Source of the DNA: a virus
Direction: 5' to 3' (one strand)
Length of the DNA stretch: 41,127 bases
Virus record (IMG/VR): IMGVR_UViG_3300025294_000209
Coordinates: 1 to 41,127 of that record
The notes beneath the pieces were generated by a model. It had not been told where the DNA came from, made no database searches, and was given only the letters and a program-made list of their open reading frames with translations. Every line of letters starts with the position of its first letter. The stretch's first letter is position 1. Made by a program: the position numbers and the translations under genes. Positions 30,823 through 39,705 of this stretch are shown one piece after another.

Positions 30823-31449
30823 ATGCGCAACATTTCCTCGGCCCTGCTTGCCGCCATCATCGGAGCCCGACAGAACGGGATTGCTCCGCGCACCCTGGTC
30901 TATGTCACCGCGAACAACCGCACGACGGGCCTTCCGGAAAGCATGGGTATCTGGAGCGATCACGACGACAGCAACATTCCGGTGCTGAGCGGCATCACCG
31001 GCCTGCAGGAAACGCGCCTCTATTACGGCGGCGGCGCGCTGCTCCAGGTGAGCGACATCCCGCGCGTTTCCGATCTAACGGTGCAAACGGTGACAGTCGA
31101 CCTGTCGCAGATCGCCGATGTGGCGCAGCGCCTAGTGCGCGAGTACGACGTGCGTCTCGCCAAGGTCGAGATCCACCAGGTGCTGCTTGATCCCGCGAGC
31201 GGCCTGCCTGTCAGCGTCGATGCGCCTGTGTTCCTGGGCGAGGTCGATGGCGCACCGATCAAGACGCCGGCGATCGGCGGCAGGGGCTCCATCAGCCTGA
31301 AGGTCATTTCCGACGCCATCTCGATGCTCACGCGCACCAATCCACGCAAGTCTTCCTATGAGGCGCAAAAGCGCCGCCAGGGCGACGAATGGGGCCTCTA
31401 CTCGGGCACGATCGAGACCTGGAACATTCCGTGGGGGCAGAAGGCATGA
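30823..31449 (+). CDS. Tail-tip hub protein, DUF2163-like
   Basis: The 208-residue product opens with NISSALLAAIIGARQNGIAP then LVYVTANN. Beta segments follow (VSDLTVQTVTVDLSQIADVA, PVFLGEVDGAPIKTPAIGGR, SISLKVISDAISMLTRTNPR), ending with DEWGLYSGTIETWNIPWGQ. It resembles GTA gp13-type hub proteins in order and layout. It is probably part of the ring between distal tail and the receptor-binding tip. ATG 30823 lies three bases after the prior stop. Confidence 0.65.
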   Translation: MRNISSALLAAIIGARQNGIAPRTLVYVTANNRTTGLPESMGIWSDHDDSNIPVLSGITGLQETRLYYGGGALLQVSDIPRVSDLTVQTVTVDLSQIADVAQRLVREYDVRLAKVEIHQVLLDPASGLPVSVDAPVFLGEVDGAPIKTPAIGGRGSISLKVISDAISMLTRTNPRKSSYEAQKRRQGDEWGLYSGTIETWNIPWGQKA

Positions 31450-31874
31450 CCATGGAGCTGACCCGCCTTCCAGACTGGCGCCGGCGCTTCGAGGACGCCA
31501 TCGACGATATTAAGGGCCGCCCGTTCGACTGGTCCGATCACGAATGCGGAACGGGCCTCGCCGGCCGCCTGGCGCTGGCGCTTACCGGTGTCGATTGCGC
31601 AGCTCGTTACCGTGGCACCTATGACAGCGCCGCAAGCGCCGTTCGCGTAATGCGCCAGGCCGGCTTCGAAAACCTTGGCGACCTGGTCGCGGATCTTCTT
31701 CCCGAGGTGCATGTCTCGGAAGCCTCGGTCGGCGATATCGCGGCTATCCCGGATGAGACGCCCTTCGGTTATGCCCTCGGCGTCGTCAACGGCGAGCGCA
31801 TCTTCGTCCTGATGGAAAACGGCATTGGGACGGTCGATCTGCTCGATGCCACCCGCGCATTCAAGGTGGGCTGA
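31446..31874 (+). CDS. DUF6950 tail-tip protein (NlpC/P60-related position)
   Basis: The 142-residue product has RPFDWSDHECGTGLAGRLAL and ALTGVDCAARYRGTYDSAAS, then SVGDIAAIPDETPFGYALGV, the layout of DUF6950. That family occupies the place of the GTA gp14 cell-wall peptidase. A cysteine is present at the nucleophile-like position (HEC), but the histidine usually seen in the later NlpC/P60 strand is replaced (YALGVV). Peptidase activity is therefore doubtful. The start at ATG 31446 overlaps the preceding stop; ATG 31452 is an alternative. Confidence 0.65.
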   Translation: MTMELTRLPDWRRRFEDAIDDIKGRPFDWSDHECGTGLAGRLALALTGVDCAARYRGTYDSAASAVRVMRQAGFENLGDLVADLLPEVHVSEASVGDIAAIPDETPFGYALGVVNGERIFVLMENGIGTVDLLDATRAFKVG

Positions 31875-31878
31875 CCGG

Positions 31879-34740
31879 ATGCGCGCTCTAACCATTCTGC
31901 TCGCGATCGCGTTTCTCTTTGTCTCGGCCGAGACCGCCTCGGCCGCGCCGGTCGCGGCTGCCATCACGGCACTCGTCGGTGTTGTTAAAGCGGGCGGGCT
32001 CGCTGCCGCGTTCGTCAAGCTTGCCTTCGGTCTGGCCGCTCAGTACGGCGTCAGCCTGATCCAGAAAGCCCGCGCCAAGAAGCAGCAAGCCCGTTCCGAG
32101 CCGCGCGGTGTCACCGTCCAGGTGCGGGTGGGCGACGACCAGCCGGCGCAATTCATCATCGGCACTTATGCGACCGCCGGCATCCGCAAGTACATCGGCT
32201 CCTGGGGCCAGGTCGACAAAACGCCGAATGCCTTCATCACCGACGTGATCGAGCTTTCCTGCATCCCGCATCCCGGCATTTCCGGCATGTGGGTCGACGA
32301 CACAAAGGGCACCATCCTTTGGAACGAGCCGCATCCAGACGGCCGAGGCTGCCCTATCCAGGAGTTTCGCGTTAGCGGTACCGATTACGCCTGGGTGCGC
32401 TTCGTCAACGGCAAGCACACCGTTGCGGATCCGTGGCTGGTGTCGAAGTTCGGCAATTCTCAAAGGCCGTTCAAAGCCACCATGATCGGCCGCGGAATTG
32501 CCTTCGCAGTCGTCACCTTCCGGCTCAATCCGGACAAGTTCAGCAACCTTCCCGCCTGCCTTTTCGAGATGCTGCCAATGCCGCTCTACGATCTGCGCAA
32601 GGACAGCACCAACGGTGGCAACGGCCCGCAGCGATGGAACGACCAAAGCACCTGGGAGCCTTCCGATAACAATGCGGTCGCCGACTACAACATAATCCGA
32701 GGGATCCACTACGGTGACGAGTGGATCTTCGGAGGCCAGAACCTTTCCGCCTTTCGCCTGCCGGCATCGAGCTGGATCGCGGCCGCCAACGAGTGCGATC
32801 GCTCGATCATCAGGGCGGACGGAACCACGGAAAAGCAGTTCCGGTGCGGCTATGAAGTCCGCTTGGACATGGAGCCGCTTTCGGTCATCGACGACATCCG
32901 GCAGGGCGCCAGCGCCCGCATTGCCGAGGTCGGCGGGTCCTTCAAGATCCTAGTCGGCGCGCCTGGCGCTGCCGTCTATTCCTTCAGCGATGCCGATATC
33001 CTGGTGACCGAGGAGCAAAGCTTCGAGCCGTTCCGATCGCTGAGCGACACGCACAACGGCATCGAGGCGACGTATCCGGAGCCGGCCGAGAAGTGGGCCT
33101 CGAAAGATGCACCGGCGCGCTATTCAAGCTCGCTCGAGGCGGAAGACGGCAATCGCCGCCTGGTGACGGGCGTTGACTTCCCGGCCGTCCCATTCGGCCG
33201 TCAGGTCCAGGCGTTGATGAAGGCGATGATCGAGGAAGAACGCCGCTTTCGGATCCACATCTTCCACCTTCCGCCCGAGGCTTTCGCGCTTGAGCCGAAC
33301 GACGTCACGGCCTGGTCGTCGGATCGCAATGGCTATGCCAACAAGAAATTCCTGGTCGTCGATATCGCCGGTGGGCTGACGTTCAACCAGCTCGTTCTTC
33401 TCAAGGAGATGGACCCTTCCGACTATGGCTGGTCGTCGGCCGACGAAAAGCCCACGGATATCGGCTGGCTCGGCCCGATCGTTGCCCCGCCGCAGCCGAT
33501 GACCGGCTGGACCGCCGTGGAGGACAAGGTCGAAGATGCGGACGGTAAGGCCATGCGGCCAGCCATCCGCGTCGGCTGTGGCGCGGATATGGACGACGTC
33601 GATCGCGTCCACGTCATGGTTCGGTTCAAGGAAAGCCAGGCCATCGTTTTCGACAGCGACCAGACGCCTTACCCGAGACCAGGATCCGGCCATCCGTGTC
33701 AGTGGCTGCTGTCAGGCGCATGGTGCCTGCCGGCCAAGTGGTATCAGGTCGCCGGAAAGTTTGTCCCGAAGAGCAACCGCGTCACGGAATGGTCGGCCTG
33801 GATCGACGTGCTGACGCCGAACGTCCAGGCGACGGATGTTTCGGTCGGCCTCGGGCAAGTGCAGAACGACGTCAACCAGCGCTTTAAAGATTTGCAAGCC
33901 GAGTTCGAGGCGGCCTTCAAGCGCCAAAGCCAATCGATCATTGACTTCTCCCTGGTGAACGCCATCGGCCACCGGCAGCAGATGGAAATGCGCGCCGAGT
34001 TGGGGACCGCCCTTGCATCGATCTCCGAGGAGCGCCGTGTCCGCGTCACTGAGGCCGAGGCTCTGGCGCAACAGATCCTGACGCTAAGGGCGCAATTGGG
34101 AACCGCGAACGCTACGATCACCGAACTGCGGCAGACGCAGGCGACCGATAATTCGGCGCTTTCTTCGCGCCTCACCACACTTGATGCCAAGGTGGGCAAA
34201 AACCTCGGCCGCCTGGAACAGGAAGAAATCGTGCGCGCCAGCCAAGACGCCGTCATGGTTGCGCGTGCCGGCATGCTCGAAGCCCAGGTCGCCAGCAACC
34301 GGGCGCGCATTATCGCCGAAGAAACCACCCGCGCCGATGCCGTCAGTGCGGTTGCTCAGAGCATCTCCGGTGTCAGCGCCGACCTTAACGACCGCTTCGG
34401 TGGCGGCCTCATCAAGTTTGCCGCTGCCGTCGACCAGTCGGGCGTCAATGTCCGCTACTCGATCGTCATGCGGGCCAACCTCGGCGACCAGTACAAGGAA
34501 ACCGGCCAGTACTACGAAATCTACACCGAAAACGGTGTCCTCAAATCCCGCGCCGCAACGAAGGTCGATCAGTGGGTCGTCACGGACGGCGTCACCCGCA
34601 ACTACGCCATGGTCTACCAGGGCGGCGTGCTGCGCCTGAACATCGCCGACATCGGCACGATCTACGCCGGCAAGATGATCTTCGGCTCCAACAAACTCAT
34701 TATTGACGGTTACTACGGCACGATCGAGGTCTGGCACTGA
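31879..34740 (+). CDS. Tail tip attachment protein (J/GTA gp15-like)
   Basis: The 953-residue product starts with a signal-like hydrophobic segment (MRALTILLAIAFLFVSAETA) and a second hydrophobic stretch (VAAAITALVGVVKAGGLAAA). A large central hub follows, with a phage-tail_3-like region (AARIAEVGGSFKILVGAPG-type, here SARIAEVGGSFKILVG, and EAEDGNRRLVTGVDFPAVPF). A long coiled coil comes after that (about 670-850; RVTEAEALAQQILTLRAQLG). The C-terminus (GTIYAGKMIFGSNKLIIDGY) looks like a fibre-type beta repeat or DUF1983-like tail. It probably forms the host-contacting central tip and shares one base with the following fibre gene. Confidence 0.8.
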   Translation: MRALTILLAIAFLFVSAETASAAPVAAAITALVGVVKAGGLAAAFVKLAFGLAAQYGVSLIQKARAKKQQARSEPRGVTVQVRVGDDQPAQFIIGTYATAGIRKYIGSWGQVDKTPNAFITDVIELSCIPHPGISGMWVDDTKGTILWNEPHPDGRGCPIQEFRVSGTDYAWVRFVNGKHTVADPWLVSKFGNSQRPFKATMIGRGIAFAVVTFRLNPDKFSNLPACLFEMLPMPLYDLRKDSTNGGNGPQRWNDQSTWEPSDNNAVADYNIIRGIHYGDEWIFGGQNLSAFRLPASSWIAAANECDRSIIRADGTTEKQFRCGYEVRLDMEPLSVIDDIRQGASARIAEVGGSFKILVGAPGAAVYSFSDADILVTEEQSFEPFRSLSDTHNGIEATYPEPAEKWASKDAPARYSSSLEAEDGNRRLVTGVDFPAVPFGRQVQALMKAMIEEERRFRIHIFHLPPEAFALEPNDVTAWSSDRNGYANKKFLVVDIAGGLTFNQLVLLKEMDPSDYGWSSADEKPTDIGWLGPIVAPPQPMTGWTAVEDKVEDADGKAMRPAIRVGCGADMDDVDRVHVMVRFKESQAIVFDSDQTPYPRPGSGHPCQWLLSGAWCLPAKWYQVAGKFVPKSNRVTEWSAWIDVLTPNVQATDVSVGLGQVQNDVNQRFKDLQAEFEAAFKRQSQSIIDFSLVNAIGHRQQMEMRAELGTALASISEERRVRVTEAEALAQQILTLRAQLGTANATITELRQTQATDNSALSSRLTTLDAKVGKNLGRLEQEEIVRASQDAVMVARAGMLEAQVASNRARIIAEETTRADAVSAVAQSISGVSADLNDRFGGGLIKFAAAVDQSGVNVRYSIVMRANLGDQYKETGQYYEIYTENGVLKSRAATKVDQWVVTDGVTRNYAMVYQGGVLRLNIADIGTIYAGKMIFGSNKLIIDGYYGTIEVWH

Positions 34741-36299
34741 TGGTTAGAATGCTGATCGGTCCCGACTCTACGGGCTATCCCGGTATCAAGATCACGAACG
34801 ACGCCGATGATCCGCGCACCACGCCGGATAATGAGCGCTGGAAGTTCCGCTACAACAGCAAGTACGCCGTCACCATGAACCTTGGCGGCATGCAGCGGAT
34901 CAACCAGATCACCCGGCCGGGGCTCAATGACAGTGGCGTCCTGCTCTACTACCCGCCCGGCTCGAACAACGGCAACTTCGTTTACTGCGAAATCTCCGGT
35001 GGCGGACAAAGCCACTGGTGCTTCAAGAAAGAGCACTTCCCTCAGCTTCGCTATGACGTGCCGCTGTACGACATCAAGGCGAAGAAGGGCGGCGGCAGCA
35101 ACAGATATAACCAGCACATGGTTTTCTGGCATGACAGCTACGACTACTACAACGGTCAAGGCGGGTCGTGGGTTCAGGGAACCAGCCGGCAGCTTGCCTG
35201 GGTGACGGGCACCAATAGCTCCTTTTTCAACAACATCTTCGGCGCCTGGGCATCCGGCATCATCGTCCAGATAACGCGGTTCGACACGATCGACGGCTTC
35301 AACCAGTTCCTGTCGCGAGATCGGACGCTGGTCGTTTGGAACCTGCCTGGGAACCGCGTTCCCGTCGACGAGGCCCCGGCGCTGACGCCGAACGGCAGCA
35401 AGGTCGTCGTGATCGGGCCGAATGACTTCAAGACCTCAAGGCCCGGCTATCCAGTTGACACGGCAACGCCGGCCCAGACGTCGTTCGATGCTGCTGCCAA
35501 GCTGCCGGTGAAGGTCATTCGCTCGGGCGACATCGCGCTGCCGGCCGGGGTCAGCTACTTCGAGGTTGGCTTCCAGATCCCCGAGATGGTCGCGCTCGAC
35601 GTGCATTTCTATAACAGCGGCACGATCATGTACCCATCGAACCCGCAGACGGCCAACTTCGGAGCCGAGTACTGGTTTGACGGCACCCGCATTGGCTTCG
35701 ACGCATCGACGAACATGCGCGCCCGCTTCATGCTCTACCTCGCGGACAACAGTCCCCCGACCAGCGGCGTCAACCGGGTGTTTCGGCCGATCAACGAGGG
35801 CGGTCAAAATGCTCTGCAGGTTCTTCGCCCCGGTGCGGCCGACCCGCCGGCATGGCCCGACATTGTCATCGATAGCCGGTGGCCGCAGGTCCAGATCCTC
35901 AAGGATGGCTGGATCGACGTCGTGGCTGGAAACGGGGTCTACTACGACATCCCGTTTGATGGAGCCGGCATGTTCCCGATGGTCAAGTACCTGACGGAAC
36001 ACGGCGGCGGCCGAGGTGGCAGCGCCGCTCCCGAGGGCCAAAATCAGCTGAACACGACATGGACCAGCGCCTACCGGCTGCCCTTCATCAAACGGCTTAG
36101 ATACACGGCGCCCGGCAACCAGTTGCATGCCGGCGAAAGCACCTACTGCGAGCTAACGCAGAACAACGCCCGCTTTTGGACGTTCGCCGGCAACGTCGGT
36201 GACTACTACAACCGGCGAGACAGCCCCGGAAGCTGGCGCACCGCTGGTGCCACCCCGCCCATCGCCATCCGCTACTACATCTTCGGCATACCGGCTTAG
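34740..36299 (+). CDS. Tail fibre-like structural protein
   Basis: The 519-residue product is rich in Tyr, Asn, Gly and Trp (FWHDSYDYYNGQGGSWVQGT, TSAYRLPFIKRLRYTAPGNQ) and beta-strand patterns. This is typical of adhesin-like fibre proteins. No known family is recognised. The N-terminal IGPDSTGYPGIKITNDADDP resembles the start of phage tip-associated fibres that continue the reading of the hub C-terminus. It starts at the last base of the hub gene, suggesting translational coupling. It likely contributes to host recognition. Confidence 0.65.
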   Translation: MVRMLIGPDSTGYPGIKITNDADDPRTTPDNERWKFRYNSKYAVTMNLGGMQRINQITRPGLNDSGVLLYYPPGSNNGNFVYCEISGGGQSHWCFKKEHFPQLRYDVPLYDIKAKKGGGSNRYNQHMVFWHDSYDYYNGQGGSWVQGTSRQLAWVTGTNSSFFNNIFGAWASGIIVQITRFDTIDGFNQFLSRDRTLVVWNLPGNRVPVDEAPALTPNGSKVVVIGPNDFKTSRPGYPVDTATPAQTSFDAAAKLPVKVIRSGDIALPAGVSYFEVGFQIPEMVALDVHFYNSGTIMYPSNPQTANFGAEYWFDGTRIGFDASTNMRARFMLYLADNSPPTSGVNRVFRPINEGGQNALQVLRPGAADPPAWPDIVIDSRWPQVQILKDGWIDVVAGNGVYYDIPFDGAGMFPMVKYLTEHGGGRGGSAAPEGQNQLNTTWTSAYRLPFIKRLRYTAPGNQLHAGESTYCELTQNNARFWTFAGNVGDYYNRRDSPGSWRTAGATPPIAIRYYIFGIPA

Positions 36300-36307
36300 G
36301 AGCTGCC

Positions 36308-37678
36308 ATGACCCTTCCGCACACCACCGGCACGATCACGCTTACCAACGGCTCTCCGAACATCGTCGGCGTGGGCACCGATTGGCAGACCGCCGGCATC
36401 GTCGGCGGCATGGTCTTCCCGGTGGTGGCCGGCAACGTCCTGCCGATCCTCTCGGTGCAGAGCAACACGCAGATGACAGCGGCCGTTCCGTGGGCCGGCG
36501 CGACGGGCACCTATTCCTACTCGCTTGTCCGCGACACGGCTTATCTTCAGCAGCTTGTCGAGAACGCCGAATTGTTCACGACCATCGTCCGCGAGATGCG
36601 CTACGCGTCGATCGCGTCACTCGCCGCAATCGCGCCGCAGATGGACGTCGACAAGCTGCCCTATGCCACCGGGAAGAACTCGATGGCCTGGACGGCGTTC
36701 ACGTCCTACGGCCGGACGCTTGTTGCGGCAGCGGATGACAGGGCTTTCGCCTCAGCGGCAAAAGTTGTCCGGCGCTCCGGTGGCACGAACATGTCGACCA
36801 CCAACGACATTATGTACGGCATCGAAACCGGAACCGGCCAACTGATTGCGCAGGTCGACAACACGCCCTTCGGCCGAGTTTGGAACGACTACTACGTCAC
36901 GACGCAGGGTGGCGCATCTGACATCCGGTCGAAGATTGGAGCGCTCGGCACTGGCGGTGGCACAGTTACAGGTAACCTCCAGGTCAATGGCTCGCTCTCC
37001 AGCTTGGCCCATGTGACGGCGCCAACGATGTGGGTAGACCAGCCGGCCAACCAAGACGCGGCGATCTACTTCCGGACGGGTTCCGTGGGAAACGCCGCCG
37101 CGAGGTGGGCGATATTCCGGCGTGGCTTCGGCAGCGGTGAACCCGGAGCCAACGCCGGCAGCGACCTTGTCTTTGGCCGATGGGACGACAACGCCGCGTT
37201 TCTCGGCATGCCTCTTGTCATCAACCGCCGATACGGGATCGTGGAAACGCGGGAGAACCCGATGGCGGTTGCCTATGCCGGCGCTGGCGCGGCGGCACTC
37301 AATGCGGGGCAGCACATAGGCGTCCTTGGGGCGACGACCAACTTTGATTTTATAAGAGGGGCGAACGGTGCCGCGCCAATAATCGGCGGTAACCCCGGCA
37401 TCGGTGGAAGGGCCGTCCACGTCCCCGTTGCGGGTTGGTACAAGGTGACGGCCTGCGCCGTTGTCAACGCGCCATCGGGCGCGTCGGTGTTCGGCCTTGG
37501 TCTCAACGGCGGGTCCTGGGTGGCCATGTATGCGCCCGTCAATGGGTGGACGAGCAGCGCCCGCGTCGTGACCGCCTATCTAAGCGCAAACGCATATCTG
37601 TCGTGGTGCGGCATCGTCGGCCTCACCAACTTCAGTCTGGAAAACTCCAGCGTGACCATCGAGCTACTTCAACTCTGA
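36308..37678 (+). CDS. Tail fibre / receptor-binding protein candidate
   Basis: The 456-residue product begins with a small collar-type domain (TGTITLTNGSPNIVGVGTDW, then FPVVAGNVLPILSVQSNTQM), common at the N-terminus of tail fibres. A helical linker (YLQQLVENAELFTTIVREM) joins a repetitive beta region (GGTVTGNLQVNGSLSSLAHV). A globular C-terminus follows (VPVAGWYKVTACAVVNAPSG, a C1q/TNF-like look). These features fit a trimeric receptor-binding fibre. SD GGAGCTGCC precedes ATG 36308. Confidence 0.75.
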   Translation: MTLPHTTGTITLTNGSPNIVGVGTDWQTAGIVGGMVFPVVAGNVLPILSVQSNTQMTAAVPWAGATGTYSYSLVRDTAYLQQLVENAELFTTIVREMRYASIASLAAIAPQMDVDKLPYATGKNSMAWTAFTSYGRTLVAAADDRAFASAAKVVRRSGGTNMSTTNDIMYGIETGTGQLIAQVDNTPFGRVWNDYYVTTQGGASDIRSKIGALGTGGGTVTGNLQVNGSLSSLAHVTAPTMWVDQPANQDAAIYFRTGSVGNAAARWAIFRRGFGSGEPGANAGSDLVFGRWDDNAAFLGMPLVINRRYGIVETRENPMAVAYAGAGAAALNAGQHIGVLGATTNFDFIRGANGAAPIIGGNPGIGGRAVHVPVAGWYKVTACAVVNAPSGASVFGLGLNGGSWVAMYAPVNGWTSSARVVTAYLSANAYLSWCGIVGLTNFSLENSSVTIELLQL

Positions 37679-37690
37679 GAGAGGCAACTT

Positions 37691-38221
37691 ATGCAACACA
37701 GTGTCCTGCTAGAAACGACGGCCGAAGATGAAAAGGCGTTGGCACATGTCTACCGAACCGGCGGCTTTCAATTCGCGATGAACTCCGTTGTCCGAGGCCT
37801 CGTCAATTCCGCCCGCGACCAGTTGATCCGTTTCGAACAAGACGCGGCGGCCGGCGAAGGCCGGCTCCTCATTGGCGATGATGACACCATCATTCGTGCC
37901 GCAACCGCCCCGGATGCCGAAACGCGCGAGGTGCAGACCTTGGCCCGGATCGCCCAAGAGCGCGCCGAGTTCGAGAAAAACCAGCCGTTGACGGCAAGAC
38001 AGCTTCGGCTGGGCCTCGTCAACAATGGCTTCTCGCTTGCCCAAGTCGAGGCCGCGATCGACGCGCTGCCGGACGGCGCTGACAAGGAAAAGGCTCGTAT
38101 CGAGTGGCAGTATGCCGGCGAGTTCAAGCGCGACCATCCATTGATCGCGACGATCGCCGCCCAACTGGGGATCTCGGCCGAGCAGTTCGAAACCATGTGG
38201 GCCGAGGCGCAGAAGCTGTGA
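37691..38221 (+). CDS. Hypothetical protein, possible fibre chaperone
   Basis: The 176-residue product is helical and acidic (DEKALAHVYRTGGFQFAMNS, NQPLTARQLRLGLVNNGFSL, then QVEAAIDALPDGADKEKARI). The LTARQ-LRL-L---G motif resembles a helical segment found in many short phage proteins next to fibres. The gene follows the fibre with a good GAGAGAGG site. A role in fibre assembly is plausible from position. Its stop overlaps the next ATG. Confidence 0.65.
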   Translation: MQHSVLLETTAEDEKALAHVYRTGGFQFAMNSVVRGLVNSARDQLIRFEQDAAAGEGRLLIGDDDTIIRAATAPDAETREVQTLARIAQERAEFEKNQPLTARQLRLGLVNNGFSLAQVEAAIDALPDGADKEKARIEWQYAGEFKRDHPLIATIAAQLGISAEQFETMWAEAQKL

Positions 38222-38388
38222 TGGACAATCCGTCAACCGACCCGCTCGAAGAAGCCGAACGCGCAGCGGCGGCCGCCAACGAGGCCATGAAGGAAGCGCT
38301 CGCAAAGCTTCCGGTCTATCGCGCACCAGAGCCAATCGAGGCCGCGCCGATCGCGCCGGATGCGTACGAACCGCTCTATGCGGAGTGA
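38221..38388 (+). CDS. Small Ala/Pro-rich protein
   Basis: The 55-residue ORF begins with ATG overlapping the preceding stop. The product has a helical Ala-rich N-terminal half (LEEAERAAAAANEAMKEALA) and a proline-rich tail. There is no recognised domain. It is probably a real small gene because of the tight coupling, but the function is unknown. Confidence 0.45.
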   Translation: MDNPSTDPLEEAERAAAAANEAMKEALAKLPVYRAPEPIEAAPIAPDAYEPLYAE

Positions 38389-38395
38389 AACACCT

Positions 38396-38436
38396 GCCCG
38401 GTGAAGACCGGGCGGCCGGTGCGCGCTAACGCACCG
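38396..38436 (+). terminator. Tandem hairpins after the fibre genes
   Basis: GCCCGGT/ACCGGGC (38396-38402 and 38407-38413, loop GAAG) is followed at once by CGGTGCG/CGCACCG (38417-38423 and 38430-38436). No T run is seen. The 159-base gap before the methylase gene holds no other gene and probably ends the tail transcript and holds the methylase promoter. Confidence 0.55.
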
Positions 38437-38547
38437 ACGACGGGGTCAAGTTCGCGGCTCTATCCCGTCCGACAGCGCTAATCGATAACCGTCGCACCCG
38501 TACCCTGCAGGGCGGGCTCTTAGTGACTGAGTCGAGAGCTTTTTGAA

Positions 38548-39360
38548 ATGGTGTTTATTGAAGACATGAGGGCGGTTTCGCCTACCCTTCCTCCGGCTGC
38601 CTGGATCGGCGGCAAGAGGCAACTGGCGAGCCGCCTGGTCGGGATCATCTCGACCATCCAGCACACCACTTATGCCGAACCGTTCGTCGGCATGGGAGGT
38701 GTCTTTTTCCGTCGCACGGCCGCGCCGAAGAGCGAGGTCATCAACGACCGAAATGGGGAGGTGGTAAACCTCTTCCGGATCCTGCAGCGGCACTATCCGC
38801 AGTTCATGGATACGCTCAAATTCCAGATCACCAGCCGCCGCGAGTTCGAACGCCTGAAGGCGTGCGACGCGGCGACGTTGACCGATCTGGAGCGCGCTGC
38901 CCGCTTTCTCTACCTGCAGAAGCTTGCCTTCGGTGGGAAGGTCAACGGCCAGCACTTCGGCATCAGTCTCGACCGATCGGCCCGGTTCAACCTGACGCGC
39001 CTGGCGCCGATGCTCGAAGACGTTCATGAGCGCCTGGCCGGCGTCATCCTGGAAAACCTCGATTGGTCCGAGTTCTTCGATCGCTACGATCGCTCGGGGA
39101 CGCTCTTCTACCTCGATCCCCCATACTTCGGCAGCGAAGACGACTATGGCAAAGCTCTCTTCGGACGCGACCAGTTCGCCGCCCTTGCAGAGCGTTTGAG
39201 GCGGCTTCGAGGAAGCTTCATACTCTCCATAAATGACGTTCCGGAGATCCGGGAAACGTTCGCAGGTTTCACCTTTCACGAGGCGGAGTTGACCTATTCG
39301 GTCGGCGGCGGCAAAGGGACGCCGGCACGTGAACTGATTATCTCGAAGGGCACCCCGTGA
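38548..39360 (+). CDS. Dam-type DNA adenine methylase (D12 class)
   Basis: The 270-residue product has the D12-class methylase order. The AdoMet site is WIGGKRQLA with EPFVGMGGVFF, and target-recognition helices follow. The catalytic motif is DPPYFGS (motif IV). C-terminal strands run through NDVPEIRETF. It transfers a methyl group to N6 of adenine, possibly in GATC, but the target cannot be read from sequence. Right-end methylases (such as mom or dam genes) protect transposable phage DNA from restriction (known). It stands separate from the tail operon behind two hairpins, with a weak ribosome site, suggesting a distinct promoter. Confidence 0.85.
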   Translation: MVFIEDMRAVSPTLPPAAWIGGKRQLASRLVGIISTIQHTTYAEPFVGMGGVFFRRTAAPKSEVINDRNGEVVNLFRILQRHYPQFMDTLKFQITSRREFERLKACDAATLTDLERAARFLYLQKLAFGGKVNGQHFGISLDRSARFNLTRLAPMLEDVHERLAGVILENLDWSEFFDRYDRSGTLFYLDPPYFGSEDDYGKALFGRDQFAALAERLRRLRGSFILSINDVPEIRETFAGFTFHEAELTYSVGGGKGTPARELIISKGTP

Positions 39361-39545
39361 CAGACAACCCCACCCTCGGCCAACGCGTCGCCCAAGTCAT
39401 GCGCGAGTACGGCGAGGTTTCCGATCCCACCAAGCCGCACCTGCTGACTATTCATCTGGGCGACCTGGAGGCGATCGTAGACGAGTACCTCGAATGGTGG
39501 CTCATCAACGTCTACGACGTTCCCGACCCGAAACTCGACGAGTAA
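39357..39545 (+). CDS. Small acidic protein after the methylase
   Basis: The 62-residue product (TDNPTLGQRVAQVMREYGEV then LGDLEAIVDEYLEWWLINVY) is acidic and helical, with no recognised domain. It overlaps the methylase stop by four bases and is followed by a strong terminator. It might be an accessory of the methylase; the function is unknown. Confidence 0.55.
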   Translation: MTDNPTLGQRVAQVMREYGEVSDPTKPHLLTIHLGDLEAIVDEYLEWWLINVYDVPDPKLDE

Positions 39546-39550
39546 CCAGG

Positions 39551-39575
39551 GCGCCCCGCCGGGGCGCTCTTCTCT
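39551..39575 (+). terminator. Rho-independent terminator at the end of the phage block
   Basis: GCGCCCC (39551-39557) pairs with GGGGCGC (39561-39567) around GCC, six bases after the last phage stop codon, followed by a pyrimidine-rich TCTTCTCTTC. It ends the rightward methylase transcript. Confidence 0.75.
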
Positions 39576-39705
39576 TCGTGGCTGAGTGCTAGAAGTGACC
39601 GTGACGCGGTTGGCTCCCTTCTGCAACCACCGGTCTTCGCAGAACTTGCGATCCGCCCATTCTCCGTGCTCTAGCTTACGGCAAGAGTTTTTGTTGGGGG
39701 GCCCC
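39576..39705. other. Right junction stretch without a gene
   Basis: No gene is visible here. This stretch lies between the terminator and the HEPN gene and probably holds the right prophage end, or a promoter for the following gene, or both. I did not find terminal repeats that match the left side with a 5-bp duplication. Confidence 0.35.

Noticed and set aside
4356-39682. TGCCG at 4356 and CGGCA at 39678-39682 as inverted prophage ends
   Set aside because: The match is only five bases and the flanking five bases (TAGGG and AGAGT) are not a direct duplication, as Mu-type insertion requires.
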